Source of the DNA: Chloroflexota bacterium
Lineage (GTDB): Bacteria; Chloroflexota; Limnocylindria; P2-11E
Direction of reading: 5' to 3'
NCBI GenBank assembly: GCA_021787445.1
Contig: JAJYLV010000010.1
Location: forward strand, 1-44,084
Length of the DNA stretch: 44,084 bases
Positions 8,818 to 17,209 of the stretch are shown here, piece by piece (position 1 is the first letter of the stretch; each line of letters opens with the position of its first letter). The position numbers and the translations under genes were made by a program. The notes beneath the pieces are model-generated. The model was not told the DNA's origin, ran no database searches, and worked only from the letters and a program-made list of their open reading frames with translations.

Positions 8818-9867
8818 ATGACCCGAGGGAGCTTCTCATCGCGCCTCGCCGCGATCGACGAAGAGATCCGCGCGGTGCTCGCGCAGGCGGAGCCGGCGCT
8901 CCAGCCCTTCTACGGCATGATGCTCTACCACCTCGGCCTCGACACCGAGCGCTCGGGCACGGGGAAGCGCCTCCGCCCGCTCCTCCTCACGCTCCTCTAC
9001 GAGTCGCTCGCCGGCGACATGACGCCCTCGCTCCCGGCGGCGGCGGCGCTCGAGCTCCTCCACAACTTCACGCTCATCCACGACGACATCGAGGATCAGG
9101 ACCCGACGCGCCGACACCGGCCGACCGTCTGGTCGGTGTGGGGCGTCCCGCAGGCCATCAACGCCGGCGACGGCATGTACGCGGCGTCGCGCCTCGCCGT
9201 GCACCGGCTGATGGCGCGCGGCGTGCCCGCCGAGCGCGTCCTCACGTTCGCGCGCCTCCTCGACGAGGCCTGCGTCCGCATCTGCGAGGGCCAGTTCCTC
9301 GACATCAGCTTCGAGACGCGCACCGACGTGACCGCCGAGCGCTACCGCGGCATGGTGGACAAGAAGACGGGCGCGCTCTTCGCGGCGGCGGCGCAGGGCG
9401 CGGCCGTCATCTGCAGCGACGACGAGGAGCTGCGCGCCGCCCTCGCACGGTTCGGCGCGGACTTCGGGCAGGCGTTCCAGGCGCACGACGACCTCCTCGG
9501 CATCTGGGGCACGACCGACCGCACCGGGAAGGTCGCGATGAACGACATCGCCAAGCGCAAGAAGACGCTCCCGGTCGTCCTCGCGTTCGAGCGTGCCGCG
9601 CCGCGCGTGCGCGCGACGCTCGTCGAGCTCTACGGACAGCCGGCCCCGCTGCCGTCCGAGAACGTCGAGCGGATCCGCGACATCCTCGACGACATCAAGG
9701 TGCGCGAGCTCCTCGAGCGCGAGATCGGCATCCACCGCGAGCGCGCGCTGCACGAGCTGCGCTCCATCAAGCAGGTCGCGACGACCGCCGAAGAGCCGCT
9801 GCGCCTGCTCGAGGAGCTCATCGCCGCGGCGACCGGATCGGTGACGGAGGCGGCCGCCTCGGGCTAG
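8818..9867 (+). CDS. Polyprenyl (probably short-chain, FPP/GGPP-type) diphosphate synthase
   Basis: Condenses IPP with allylic diphosphates. In this 349-aa protein GKRLRP (residues 49-54) precedes the first aspartate-rich motif DDIED (89-93); the second, HDDLLG, is near residue 222, followed by KRKKTLP. Phe84, five residues before the first motif, is an aromatic that in characterised enzymes blocks chain growth, so a C15-C20 product is more likely than a long quinone tail (inference). ATG 8818 has GAGGTGG just upstream; GTG 8812, 8 bases after TATCAT, is the alternative. The stop TAG is part of a CTAG shared with cdd on the other strand. Confidence 0.92.
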   Translation: MTRGSFSSRLAAIDEEIRAVLAQAEPALQPFYGMMLYHLGLDTERSGTGKRLRPLLLTLLYESLAGDMTPSLPAAAALELLHNFTLIHDDIEDQDPTRRHRPTVWSVWGVPQAINAGDGMYAASRLAVHRLMARGVPAERVLTFARLLDEACVRICEGQFLDISFETRTDVTAERYRGMVDKKTGALFAAAAQGAAVICSDDEELRAALARFGADFGQAFQAHDDLLGIWGTTDRTGKVAMNDIAKRKKTLPVVLAFERAAPRVRATLVELYGQPAPLPSENVERIRDILDDIKVRELLEREIGIHRERALHELRSIKQVATTAEEPLRLLEELIAAATGSVTEAAASG

Positions 9868-10286
9868 GACCCCGCCCCGAGGCGGGCCGGGCCGAAGGCG
9901 TCGGGCAGCAGCTCCCGGAGGGTCGTCACGCGCCGCCGCCCGCCCGTCGTCGCGAGGATCACGCGCATTGCCGGGCCGTGCTCGTACAGGACCTGGCGGC
10001 ACGCGCCGCACGGGGACGGCGGCTCGTCGCCCGCGACGACGACGGCGATCGCCTCGAGCTCGCGGTCCCCCGCCCCGACGGCGCCGAACACCGCGGAGCG
10101 CTCGGCGCACATCGTCAGTCCGTACGAAGCGTTCTCGACGTTCGCGCCCGAGTGGATCTTGTTCCGCTTCGTCCGGATCGCCGCGCCCACCTTGTACCGC
10201 GAGTACGGCGCGTAGGCGCGCTCGCGCTGCAGCGAGGCGACGCGGACGAGCTCCTCGTCCGCGGGTCCGAGCGTCTCGTCGCTCAC
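9864..10286 (-). CDS. cdd: Cytidine deaminase
   Basis: Deaminates cytidine and deoxycytidine to uridine for pyrimidine salvage. The protein is 140 aa, the tetrameric bacterial type. Zinc-site motifs are complete: NVENASYGLTMCAERSA gives the Cys-x-Glu centre, and PCGACRQVL the other two cysteines. GTG at 10286 overlaps the stop of the CNNM gene (GTGA). The C-terminus converges on the polyprenyl synthase, the two stop codons overlapping in the palindrome CTAG at 9864-9867. Confidence 0.95.
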   Translation of the reverse strand: MSDETLGPADEELVRVASLQRERAYAPYSRYKVGAAIRTKRNKIHSGANVENASYGLTMCAERSAVFGAVGAGDRELEAIAVVVAGDEPPSPCGACRQVLYEHGPAMRVILATTGGRRRVTTLRELLPDAFGPARLGAGS

Positions 10287-11605
10287 CGCTCCACCGCCTC
10301 CTCGTCCGGCTCGGGCGCCTCGCGGCGGACGCGGACGCGGCGGATGCGACGGCCCTCGACCGACTCGACCGTGAAGCGCACCCCGCCCACACGCACCTCT
10401 TCGCCCGCGCGCGGCAGCCGCCCGAGCTCGTGGACGATGTATCCCCCGAGCGTGTCGTAGTCGTCGGACGGCGGCAGGTCGAGCTCGAAAGCCTCGCGCA
10501 CGTCGTCGAAGGGCACGCGCCCGTCCATGAGCGCCTCGTTCTCGGAGACGGGGATGACGAGCTCCTCCTCGGGCTCGTACTCGTCGCGGATCTCGCCGAC
10601 GATCTCCTCGACGAGGTCCTCGATCGTGACCAGCCCAGCCGTCCCGCCGTACTCGTCGACGACGATGGCCATGTGGATCTTGTCGCGCTGCATCTCGGCC
10701 AGGAGCTCGTCCACGCGCTTGGTCTCCGGCACGAACTGCGCGGGGCGCAGGTACGGCCGCAGCGACACGTCCTTCTCGCCGCGCGCGAGCCGGCGGAAGA
10801 GGTCCTTGACGTACAGGATCCCGATGATCTCGTCGGGCGTTCCCTCGTACACCGGGATGCGCGAGTGCCCGACGGCGACGACCTGCTCGAGGACGCGCGC
10901 GCCGGGGGTCTCGATGTCGATGCCGCGGATGTCGGGCCGCGGGATCATGACGTCGTGGACGTGCTTGTCGCCGAGCTCGAAGATCCCCTGGATCATGTCG
11001 CGCTCCTGCTCGTGCAGGACGCCCTGCTCCTCGCCGCTCTCGACGAGCGCGCGGATCTCGTCCTCGCTCACGCCCTGCGTCTGCGCCGGCACGCCGAAGG
11101 GCCGCGTGAGGAGCTGTGTGGTCGCCCACAGCGCCGCGACGATCGGCCGGGTGGCCCAGCGCACGGCCTCGATGGGACCGGCGAGCGCCACCAGGACCCC
11201 TGTCGGGTAGCGCGCGCCGATGGAGCGCGGCAGGAAGATGCCGAAGAGGAGGGCGACGAGCGTGAGCACGACGACCGTGACGATCACGGCGCCGACGCCG
11301 CTCACGGTGGCGGTGACACCGACCACCTGGAGGACCTCGCCGAGGCGCGGCGCGACGAACGCCGCGGCGATGGCCGAATAGGCGAAGACGTCGAGGAACT
11401 CCATCACCTCGAGCGCCGAGATGTACTCGATCGACCGTTCACCGATGCGCCGCGCGCCGCGCGCACGGCGTCCACGCTCGCTGAGCTCCTCGAGGATGTG
11501 CGGCCGCCGCGCGCCGCGCAGCGCCGTCTCGGCCGCCGAGAGGATCGCGAGAACGATCACGAGAGCGAGCTCGCCGACGAGGAGCCGGACGAGGACGTCC
11601 GTCAT
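10283..11605 (-). CDS. CNNM/HlyC-CorC family membrane protein with CBS pair
   Basis: A 440-aa integral membrane protein. An N-terminal DUF21/CNNM transmembrane domain (helices in residues 5-25, 70-90, 95-125, 140-165) is followed by a Bateman module of two CBS domains ([11 protein letters not shown] near 215 and [23 protein letters not shown] near 325), then the CorC_HlyC domain ([24 protein letters not shown]). Characterised relatives export magnesium or affect cobalt/magnesium efflux, so an Mg2+ transport role is likely. ATG 11605 overlaps the glmU stop (ATGA). The old hemolysin label for this family is not supported. Confidence 0.88.
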   Translation of the reverse strand: MTDVLVRLLVGELALVIVLAILSAAETALRGARRPHILEELSERGRRARGARRIGERSIEYISALEVMEFLDVFAYSAIAAAFVAPRLGEVLQVVGVTATVSGVGAVIVTVVVLTLVALLFGIFLPRSIGARYPTGVLVALAGPIEAVRWATRPIVAALWATTQLLTRPFGVPAQTQGVSEDEIRALVESGEEQGVLHEQERDMIQGIFELGDKHVHDVMIPRPDIRGIDIETPGARVLEQVVAVGHSRIPVYEGTPDEIIGILYVKDLFRRLARGEKDVSLRPYLRPAQFVPETKRVDELLAEMQRDKIHMAIVVDEYGGTAGLVTIEDLVEEIVGEIRDEYEPEEELVIPVSENEALMDGRVPFDDVREAFELDLPPSDDYDTLGGYIVHELGRLPRAGEEVRVGGVRFTVESVEGRRIRRVRVRREAPEPDEEAVER

Positions 11606-12990
11606 CTCCGTTCCGGACCGGCGTCCTTCCGGGGGCGCACGTACTTCTTGATCGCGCGCGCGGGCATGCCGACGGCGACGGTGTCCTCGGGAACGTCCCT
11701 CGTCACGACCGCGCCGGCACCGGTGGTCGCGCCGCGTCCGACCTTCACCGGTGCGCGCAGGAGCGTGTCCGATCCGATGAACGCGTCGTCGCCGATGTCC
11801 GTGCGGTTCTTGTGCACACCGTCGTAGTTCAGCGTGATCGTCCCGGCGCCGATGTTGACGCCGCGGCCGACGCTCGCGTCGCCGACGTACGAGAAGTGGT
11901 GCATCTTCGTGCCCGCGCCGAGGCGGCTCGCCTTCACCTCGCCGAAGTTCCCCATTTCGACGCCGCGCTCGAGGTACGCGCCGGGACGCAGGTGCGAGAA
12001 GGGCCCGATACGCACGCCGTCCTCGAGCGTCGCGCCCTCGAGGACGGAGGCCTCGACCCGGCAGCCCTCGCCGACGGCGGTGTCGCGGAGGATGGCGTAC
12101 GGACCGACGCGCGTGCCCGTCCCGATGCGCGTCCGCCCCTCGAGCACGCAGCCGCGCTCGACGACGACGTCGGGCGCGATCTCGACCGTCGCGTCGACGA
12201 GCGACGAGTCGGGGTCGACGAACGTCACGCCCGCCTCCATGTGCCGCAGGCGGATGCGCCGGCGCAGGATGCCGTCGGCGATGGCGAGGTCAGCACGGGT
12301 GTTGACCCCGAGCCCCTCGGCGGGGTCCTCGACGCACAGGGCCGCGACGGTCCGACCCTCGCGCGTGGCGACGGCGACGAGGTCGGTGAGGAAGACCTCC
12401 CCCGTCTCATTCGCCGCGAGGAGCGGAACGGCCGAGCGCAGCCAGGCGACGTCGGCCGCGTACGCGCCGAAGTTCGACTCGGGGATGGCCCTCTCCTCCG
12501 CGCTCGCGAGGCGCACCTCGACGATGCGGTCGACGTCGCCGGCGGGTCCGCGCACGATCCGGCCGTACGCGTTGTCGGTGCCCACCTTCCCGGTGAGGAT
12601 CGCCAGCACGGCGCGTCGCTCGTCGAGCAGGCCGCCGAGGTGGCGCAGGGTCTCGGGCCGGACGAGGACGGTATCGCCGTACACGATGTAGCAGCGCCCC
12701 GCCGCGCCGGGCGCGGCGTCGAGCGCGACCCGCACGGCGTCGCCGGTGCCGAGCGGCGGATCCTGGACCGCGACGGGGACGCCCTCGGGGACGGCGGCAC
12801 GGGCGGCCTCGCTCTCGCGCGAGAGGACGACGACGGCGTCGGCGCCGGCAGCCGCGACGGTGTCGAGGACGAGAGCGAGCAGAGGCTTCCCCGCCGCCGT
12901 GTGGAGGACTTTGCACGTTCGGGAGCGCATCCTCGTGCCCAGCCCGGCGGCGAGGACGAACGCGGTCGGTCTCGAAGGGTCTTCCGTCAC
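11602..12990 (-). CDS. glmU: Bifunctional GlmU: GlcN-1-P acetyltransferase / UDP-GlcNAc pyrophosphorylase
   Basis: Makes UDP-GlcNAc for peptidoglycan, completing the path begun by GlmS and GlmM encoded at 19.8-23 kb. The 462-aa protein has an N-terminal nucleotidyltransferase with LAAGLGTRM (residues 13-21) and Lys27, and DPPLGTGDAV. The C-terminal left-handed beta-helix has hexapeptide repeats and the acetyltransferase signature HHFSYVGDASVGRGVNIGAG. One oddity: the usual L-x-P-K before the lysine reads R-T-C-K here. The start is GTG at 12990; TAACAT lies 12 bases upstream. tRNA-Gln lies just upstream on the same strand. Confidence 0.95.
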   Translation of the reverse strand: MTEDPSRPTAFVLAAGLGTRMRSRTCKVLHTAAGKPLLALVLDTVAAAGADAVVVLSRESEAARAAVPEGVPVAVQDPPLGTGDAVRVALDAAPGAAGRCYIVYGDTVLVRPETLRHLGGLLDERRAVLAILTGKVGTDNAYGRIVRGPAGDVDRIVEVRLASAEERAIPESNFGAYAADVAWLRSAVPLLAANETGEVFLTDLVAVATREGRTVAALCVEDPAEGLGVNTRADLAIADGILRRRIRLRHMEAGVTFVDPDSSLVDATVEIAPDVVVERGCVLEGRTRIGTGTRVGPYAILRDTAVGEGCRVEASVLEGATLEDGVRIGPFSHLRPGAYLERGVEMGNFGEVKASRLGAGTKMHHFSYVGDASVGRGVNIGAGTITLNYDGVHKNRTDIGDDAFIGSDTLLRAPVKVGRGATTGAGAVVTRDVPEDTVAVGMPARAIKKYVRPRKDAGPERR

Positions 12991-13013
12991 GGGATGCAGG
13001 TGATGTTAGGCGG

Positions 13014-13084
13014 CTGGGGCGCCAGGATTCGAACCTGGGGTCGGGGATCCAAAGTCCCCTGCCTTACCACTTGGCCACGCCCCA
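13014..13084 (-). tRNA. tRNA-Gln (anticodon UUG)
   Basis: All four arms fold on the minus strand. The acceptor stem TGGGGCG/CGCCCCA has seven pairs, the D-stem is GCC/GGC with the GG of the D-loop, the anticodon stem GGGGA/TCCCC encloses the loop CTTTGGA, and the T-arm is CCAGG-TTCGAAT-CCTGG. The anticodon TTG reads CAA (and by wobble CAG). The discriminator base is G, as in many tRNA-Gln. CCA is not encoded. A TAGACT box about 13 bases upstream may be its promoter. Confidence 0.96.
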
Positions 13085-13122
13085 AGAGACCTGCGGAAAG
13101 TCTAGGTGGGGCGCCGGGGACC

Positions 13123-13494
13123 TCAGGCCGCGGAGGTCTTGCCTCCGCCATCGGGCCGCTTTCCGCGGCGGATCAGCTCCGCCACGCGTCGACCGCCCTT
13201 GCGCCCGAGCGCGGCGTACCCCTCGCTCCCGAGCTGGGTCTTGCGCGCCTCGCCGCCGCGTCGTCCGAGCTCGGCGTAGCCGGTGCGGCCGAGCTGCGTC
13301 TTGCGCGCCTCACCGCCCTTGCGCCCGAGCTTCGCGTAGCCCTCGGGGCCGAGCTGACCTTTGCGCGCCTCGCCGCCGCGACGGCCGATCTCGCGATAGA
13401 AGTCGGGCCCGTGCTTGTGCGCGGTGTTCTTCCCGCCCTTCTGACCCGCCTGACGCACGGTCATGTCGCCGTCGTCGCGCTCTTCGGCAGCCAC
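13123..13494 (-). CDS. KGG-repeat general stress protein (GsiB-like)
   Basis: A 123-aa, strongly hydrophilic, basic protein built from four roughly 24-residue repeats with the core GRRGGEARK-x-QLG-x-xGYAELGRKGG, matching the KGG stress-protein family (GsiB/con-10-like). Such proteins are thought to be disordered protectants induced by desiccation or starvation; the molecular role is unproven. GTG 13494 is chosen because TAATCT lies 7 bases upstream; an in-frame ATG at 13464 is the alternative. An imperfect palindrome GGTGAC...GTCACC sits just upstream and may regulate it. The gene has its own promoter-like region between ispE and tRNA-Gln. Confidence 0.85.
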   Translation of the reverse strand: MAAEERDDGDMTVRQAGQKGGKNTAHKHGPDFYREIGRRGGEARKGQLGPEGYAKLGRKGGEARKTQLGRTGYAELGRRGGEARKTQLGSEGYAALGRKGGRRVAELIRRGKRPDGGGKTSAA

Positions 13495-13501
13495 CTGAAC
13501 G

Positions 13502-13532
13502 AGATTAGGGTGACAGCGCTCGCTCGGTCACC
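13502..13532 (-). promoter_or_regulatory. Promoter/operator region of the KGG stress gene
   Basis: TAATCT (13502-13507) lies 7 bases before the GTG start. Directly upstream is GGTGAC/GTCACC (13509-13514 and 13527-13532), a 6-base inverted repeat with a 12-base spacer where the -35 region would fall. The repeat also abuts the ispE stop codon, so it could instead be a transcript-end hairpin. Confidence 0.35.
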
Positions 13533-14410
13533 TAGGGACGGGCCACCGGCGCGCTCACGCAAAGGGCACGTGAGGAGGCGCGGAGGCCGCTCCGGCGAAG
13601 CGATCGCGCGAGGCGGAGGGCATGTGCCCGATGGTCCGCGATCGCGAACAGAGACGGACCGCTCCCCGACACGATGAGGTCGATCCCGCGGGCGCGCGCC
13701 GCGTCGCGCGCGTCGCGGACCGGCGCGCTGACGCGCTCCGCGGCGGCGGTGAGGTCGTTGCGGACGCACTCGCGGATCGCCCGCGGCGTCGCGGCCCCGC
13801 TCTCGAAGAGGCGCGCGAGCTCCGCCGACGCCGCGCCGTCGCCGCGCTCCTCGTCGGATCGCGCCGCGAAGACCGCGCGCGTCGGCGAGCGCACCGGCAG
13901 CGTGACGAGGACGATCCACAGCGGATCCCGAGGCGTGGGCAGCGGCCGCACGCTGTCGCCGCGTCCGGCGACACGCGCGAGCGGGTGCGCCGCGGCGAAG
14001 AACGGGACGTCCGATCCGATCGTCGCGCCGACCGCGACGAGGTCGACGCCCTCGCAGCCCCACAGCGTCGCGAGAGCGCGCAGCACCGCGCCAGCGTCGC
14101 TCGATCCGCCGCCGAGGCCGCCGGCGACCGGGATGCGCTTACGCACGACTACGTGCGCGACCGGGGCGCGTCCCGCGGCCGCGGCGAGGGCGCGGATCGC
14201 GCGCGTGGCGAGGTCCTCGCCGCGCGGTGCGCCGACGTCGGGGCGGATCGCGACCTCGAGGTCGCGCGCCGTCGCGACGCGGACGTCGTCGCGGAGGTCG
14301 ACGGTCGCCATGACGCTCGCGAGGTCGTGGTAGCCGTCCGGTCGCCGCCCGAGGACCTCGAGCGTGAGGTTCACCTTGGCCGGCGCGAGCACGCGGACCC
14401 GCCTATCCAC
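13532..14410 (-). CDS. ispE: 4-diphosphocytidyl-2-C-methyl-D-erythritol kinase
   Basis: GHMP kinase of the MEP isoprenoid pathway, phosphorylating CDP-ME with ATP. The 292-aa protein has APAKVNLTLEVLGRRPDGYHDL at the N-terminus (Lys13 region), the ATP-binding loop PVAGGLGGGSSDAGA near residue 94, GSDVPFF near 131 and a C-terminal VSGSGPSLFAI. GTG 14410 overlaps the rsmA stop by 8 bases, the familiar rsmA-ispE pair. Its product feeds the polyprenyl synthase encoded at 8.8 kb. Confidence 0.95.
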   Translation of the reverse strand: MDRRVRVLAPAKVNLTLEVLGRRPDGYHDLASVMATVDLRDDVRVATARDLEVAIRPDVGAPRGEDLATRAIRALAAAAGRAPVAHVVVRKRIPVAGGLGGGSSDAGAVLRALATLWGCEGVDLVAVGATIGSDVPFFAAAHPLARVAGRGDSVRPLPTPRDPLWIVLVTLPVRSPTRAVFAARSDEERGDGAASAELARLFESGAATPRAIRECVRNDLTAAAERVSAPVRDARDAARARGIDLIVSGSGPSLFAIADHRAHALRLARSLRRSGLRASSRALCVSAPVARP

Positions 14411-15260
14411 GGACGCTCCCGACGCCGAGCACGCTCGCGAGCCGCACCCACTCGACGAGGTCGAGCTCCTCGGGACGCCGCTCCGGCGCGATGCCGGCCT
14501 CCGCGAGCGCGCGCGTCGCGCGCTCGCGCTCGACGCCGGCCTCGTGCCCGAGCGCCGCGCGCAGCTGCTTGCGGCGGTGGCGGAAGACGTCGCTCACGAA
14601 GCGTAGGAAGGCCGTCTGGTCGAGCGGCGCGAAGGCCGGGACGCCGCGGACGCGCAGCGCGACGACGGCCGACGAGACCTTCGGCGCGGGGCGGAACGCG
14701 CCGGGAGGGACGCGCCGGACGACCCGCGGCTCGGCGAACGCCTGCGTGAAGACGGACAGGAAGCTGCGCTCGCGGTCTTGCCCCGTCGCGGCCATCCGCC
14801 GCGCGACCTCCTCCTGCACCAGGACGACGACGAGCGGCGGGCGGCGCGCGTCGGACAGGAAGCGGTGCAGCAGGGGCGAGGTGATCTGGTACGGGAGGTT
14901 GGCGACGATCCGCGTGGGCAGCGGTCCGAGAGCGAAGAGGTCGACGGCGAGGGCGTCGGCGCGGACGATCGCGACGTTCGCGGCGCCGCCGACGGCCTCC
15001 GTCGCGACGGCGACCATGCGCTCGTCGAGCTCGACGGCGGTGACCGACCGCGCGACGCGCGCGAGGCGCTGCGTGAGCGCACCGGGGCCCGGGCCGATCT
15101 CCAGGACGTCGTCGGACGAGCCGATCTCCGCGGCATCGACGATGGCGGCGAGCGCGGCATGATCGACGAGGAAGTGCTGGCCGAGCGACGTCGCGGCGCG
15201 GATGCCATGCCGCGCGAGGAGCCGCCGTAGCTGTGAGGGGTCGGCCGCGTCCGGGGTCAG
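14403..15260 (-). CDS. rsmA: 16S rRNA (adenine1518-N6/adenine1519-N6)-dimethyltransferase, probable CTG start
   Basis: Dimethylates two adjacent adenines in helix 45 of 16S rRNA with SAM. With the start proposed here it is 285 aa, the normal length. SLGQHFLVD (residues 25-33) and the SAM motif EIGPGPGALT (54-63) lie upstream of the first normal in-frame ATG (15017, codon 82), so a start there would remove the cofactor site. No ATG, GTG or TTG precedes them in frame. CTG at 15260 overlaps the stop of the previous gene as CTGA, matching the coupling style of this operon, with GAGGTGAAGG upstream. NLPY at 121-124 is the catalytic motif. Confidence 0.9.
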   Translation of the reverse strand: MTPDAADPSQLRRLLARHGIRAATSLGQHFLVDHAALAAIVDAAEIGSSDDVLEIGPGPGALTQRLARVARSVTAVELDERMVAVATEAVGGAANVAIVRADALAVDLFALGPLPTRIVANLPYQITSPLLHRFLSDARRPPLVVVLVQEEVARRMAATGQDRERSFLSVFTQAFAEPRVVRRVPPGAFRPAPKVSSAVVALRVRGVPAFAPLDQTAFLRFVSDVFRHRRKQLRAALGHEAGVERERATRALAEAGIAPERRPEELDLVEWVRLASVLGVGSVRG

Positions 15261-17209
15261 GGCGTCGCGCTGACCTTCACCTCGAACGGAGCGGCGTCCG
15301 TCGTCCGGACGGCGAGCGGCGTGACGGCGAGCAGGGGCGCCGAGCGATCCCCCGAGGTGCTCACCTCGATGTCGACCGAGCCGCCGGTGACCACGTGCCG
15401 ATCCACCGTCGGCGTGGCGCCGAAGTGGAGCACCTGGACGATGTAGCTCTCGCGGATCGTATTCGTCGATCGGATGAACCCCTTTGCGACCCAGCCGTTG
15501 TCGGTCTCGGCGTCGTCACGGTAGCCGATCTGTGGGATCGCGACGTCGTCGATCGCGAGCCCGGGGAGGTTCAGCGCCGGGTCGGTCACGTACTCGAACC
15601 GGAGGAGGATGCGCTTCCCCGCGTACGGCGTCAGATCGGCGCGCTGCTCGACCCACGTCGCGTCGGTGCCGCCGCCCGAGACGCCGGTGAGGCCGTTGCC
15701 GAGGTTGTCGCCGTTCGGGTCGCTCGTCGTCGTCGCCCCCGTCGCGAGCGTCGTCCAGCGTGTCCCGCCGTCGGTCGACACCGCGACGTAGCCGTAGTCG
15801 AAGTCCTTCTCGATCTCGTACCAGCTCCAGAACGTCAGCGTCGCCGAGGTGACGGAGCCGAGATCGACCGTCCGCGTCAGGGTGCTGTCCATCCCGTCGG
15901 CGCGGTCGGACCACCAGAAGGCGTGGCCGGAGTGGGCATCGGTCGGGATGATGCGCGTCGCGCTCGGCGCCTCGAAGTGGACGCGGTACGTGCCGCTCGA
16001 CGGCAGCTGGACGTAGCGCGCGGCCTCGGGGTACGCGGAGGTCCGAAGGTCGCCGCCGACGGCGACGTGGTCGGCCGGTGAGGGCCGCGCGGCGCCGCCC
16101 GGCCTGACGTCGGAGGGGTACGCGTACGTCGCCGGGGGCGACCAGCCGATGAACGCGTTCGCGGCGACGAAGTCGGCGAGGATCTCGTCGAAGCTCCCGT
16201 AGCCCTTCGCCCGGAGCTCCGTGTCGATGTCCTGCGTCGTGTCGACGCCGTGGTCCATGAGCGTACGGATGAACGCGTAGGAGCCGCCGGTGCGCGCGCG
16301 GAGGTACTCGAGGAACAGGTACGCCGCGCCGTAGTGCTCCCGCGCCCCGTGGTCGAGCTCGGCCCACGCGTCGAGCTGCGTGTTCGGCGCGTTCAGGAAG
16401 GCCTGCGTGTTCGTCGGCGTGTAGCCATTGGCGCGCTCGCACGTCTGGGCCTGGCCCTCATCGAACCACGCGGCCGCGCGCTTGCGGTCGTTGAACTGGA
16501 TCATGTGGCAGAACTCGTGGGCGAGGACGTCGTGAAGGTCGTCCGTGCCGGGACGCGCTGCGAGCGCGTTCACGTAGATCATCTCGCGCTCCGCGGAGTA
16601 CTGGTTGACCCAGCGCGGCAGCTCGTCCGTCGCGCTGAAGTAGCCCGCCGCCGCTCCCGGGATGCGGGCCATGAGGATGTCGATGCGGGGATCGTCGTCG
16701 ATCCCGGGCGTCCACTCCGACCCGAACAGTCGCCGGTCGGTCGGGTAGATCTTGTCCTGGAAGACCTGCGCGCTCTTCGCGAGCTGCGCCGGATCCTCGG
16801 CCACGTCGGTCTCCACCCACCACTTCGCGTTCTCGGTCTCCACGCGCAGCGTCGCGGCGACCTTGACGTTCGTCTTCGCCGAGAAGTCGTACACCCAGAA
16901 CTCGGCCGTGCTCCCCACGCCCTCGGCCGGCGGCGTCGTCCGCACCGGCTCGTACTGCCGGGGCGGCGTCCCGTCGCGGCCCTTCATCCGCCGCACGAGG
17001 TCGAAGATGTCGGCGGGCGGGATCGGCTTCCGAAGGAGCGCGGGAGTCATGTCGCCGGCGGCGATCGTCGCCTGCGGCGCGACGATGCCACCCGAGCTCG
17101 CCGTCGGTGCCGGCGGCGGCGTGCGCTGCGGCGGCAGCGAGACGGGCAGGCATGCCCCGAGAAGGACGAGCGCGACCGCGAAGGCCGCGATGCGCGGCCT
17201 CAGAGCCAC
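15257..17209 (-). CDS. Lipoprotein zinc metalloprotease with immune-inhibitor-A-like C-terminal domain
   Basis: A 650-aa predicted secreted lipoprotein. The signal peptide ALVLLGAC ends in a lipobox whose cysteine is near residue 20. A proline-rich linker follows, then a metallopeptidase domain with HEFCH (HExxH) near residue 231 and WFDEGQA about 20 residues on, supplying a probable third zinc ligand. The C-terminal half (FWWSDRADGMDSTLTR, TFWSWYEIEKDFDYGYV, LRFEYVTDPALNLPGLAIDDV) resembles the beta-sandwich modules of peptidase M6 (immune inhibitor A). GTG 17209 overlaps the alr stop by 10 bases. The substrate is unknown. Its place inside a wall-precursor operon suggests it works at the cell surface. 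Confidence 0.82.
   Translation of the reverse strand: MALRPRIAAFAVALVLLGACLPVSLPPQRTPPPAPTASSGGIVAPQATIAAGDMTPALLRKPIPPADIFDLVRRMKGRDGTPPRQYEPVRTTPPAEGVGSTAEFWVYDFSAKTNVKVAATLRVETENAKWWVETDVAEDPAQLAKSAQVFQDKIYPTDRRLFGSEWTPGIDDDPRIDILMARIPGAAAGYFSATDELPRWVNQYSAEREMIYVNALAARPGTDDLHDVLAHEFCHMIQFNDRKRAAAWFDEGQAQTCERANGYTPTNTQAFLNAPNTQLDAWAELDHGAREHYGAAYLFLEYLRARTGGSYAFIRTLMDHGVDTTQDIDTELRAKGYGSFDEILADFVAANAFIGWSPPATYAYPSDVRPGGAARPSPADHVAVGGDLRTSAYPEAARYVQLPSSGTYRVHFEAPSATRIIPTDAHSGHAFWWSDRADGMDSTLTRTVDLGSVTSATLTFWSWYEIEKDFDYGYVAVSTDGGTRWTTLATGATTTSDPNGDNLGNGLTGVSGGGTDATWVEQRADLTPYAGKRILLRFEYVTDPALNLPGLAIDDVAIPQIGYRDDAETDNGWVAKGFIRSTNTIRESYIVQVLHFGATPTVDRHVVTGGSVDIEVSTSGDRSAPLLAVTPLAVRTTDAAPFEVKVSATP

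Noticed and set aside
10283-11605. Hemolysin function for the CNNM/CBS protein
   Set aside because: The name is historical; the domain layout is that of CorC/CNNM magnesium-efflux-type proteins, with no toxin feature.
13123-13494. Tandem repeat that might be a CRISPR or satellite
   Set aside because: The repeats are codon-phased, encode KGG stress-protein units and lack unique spacers.
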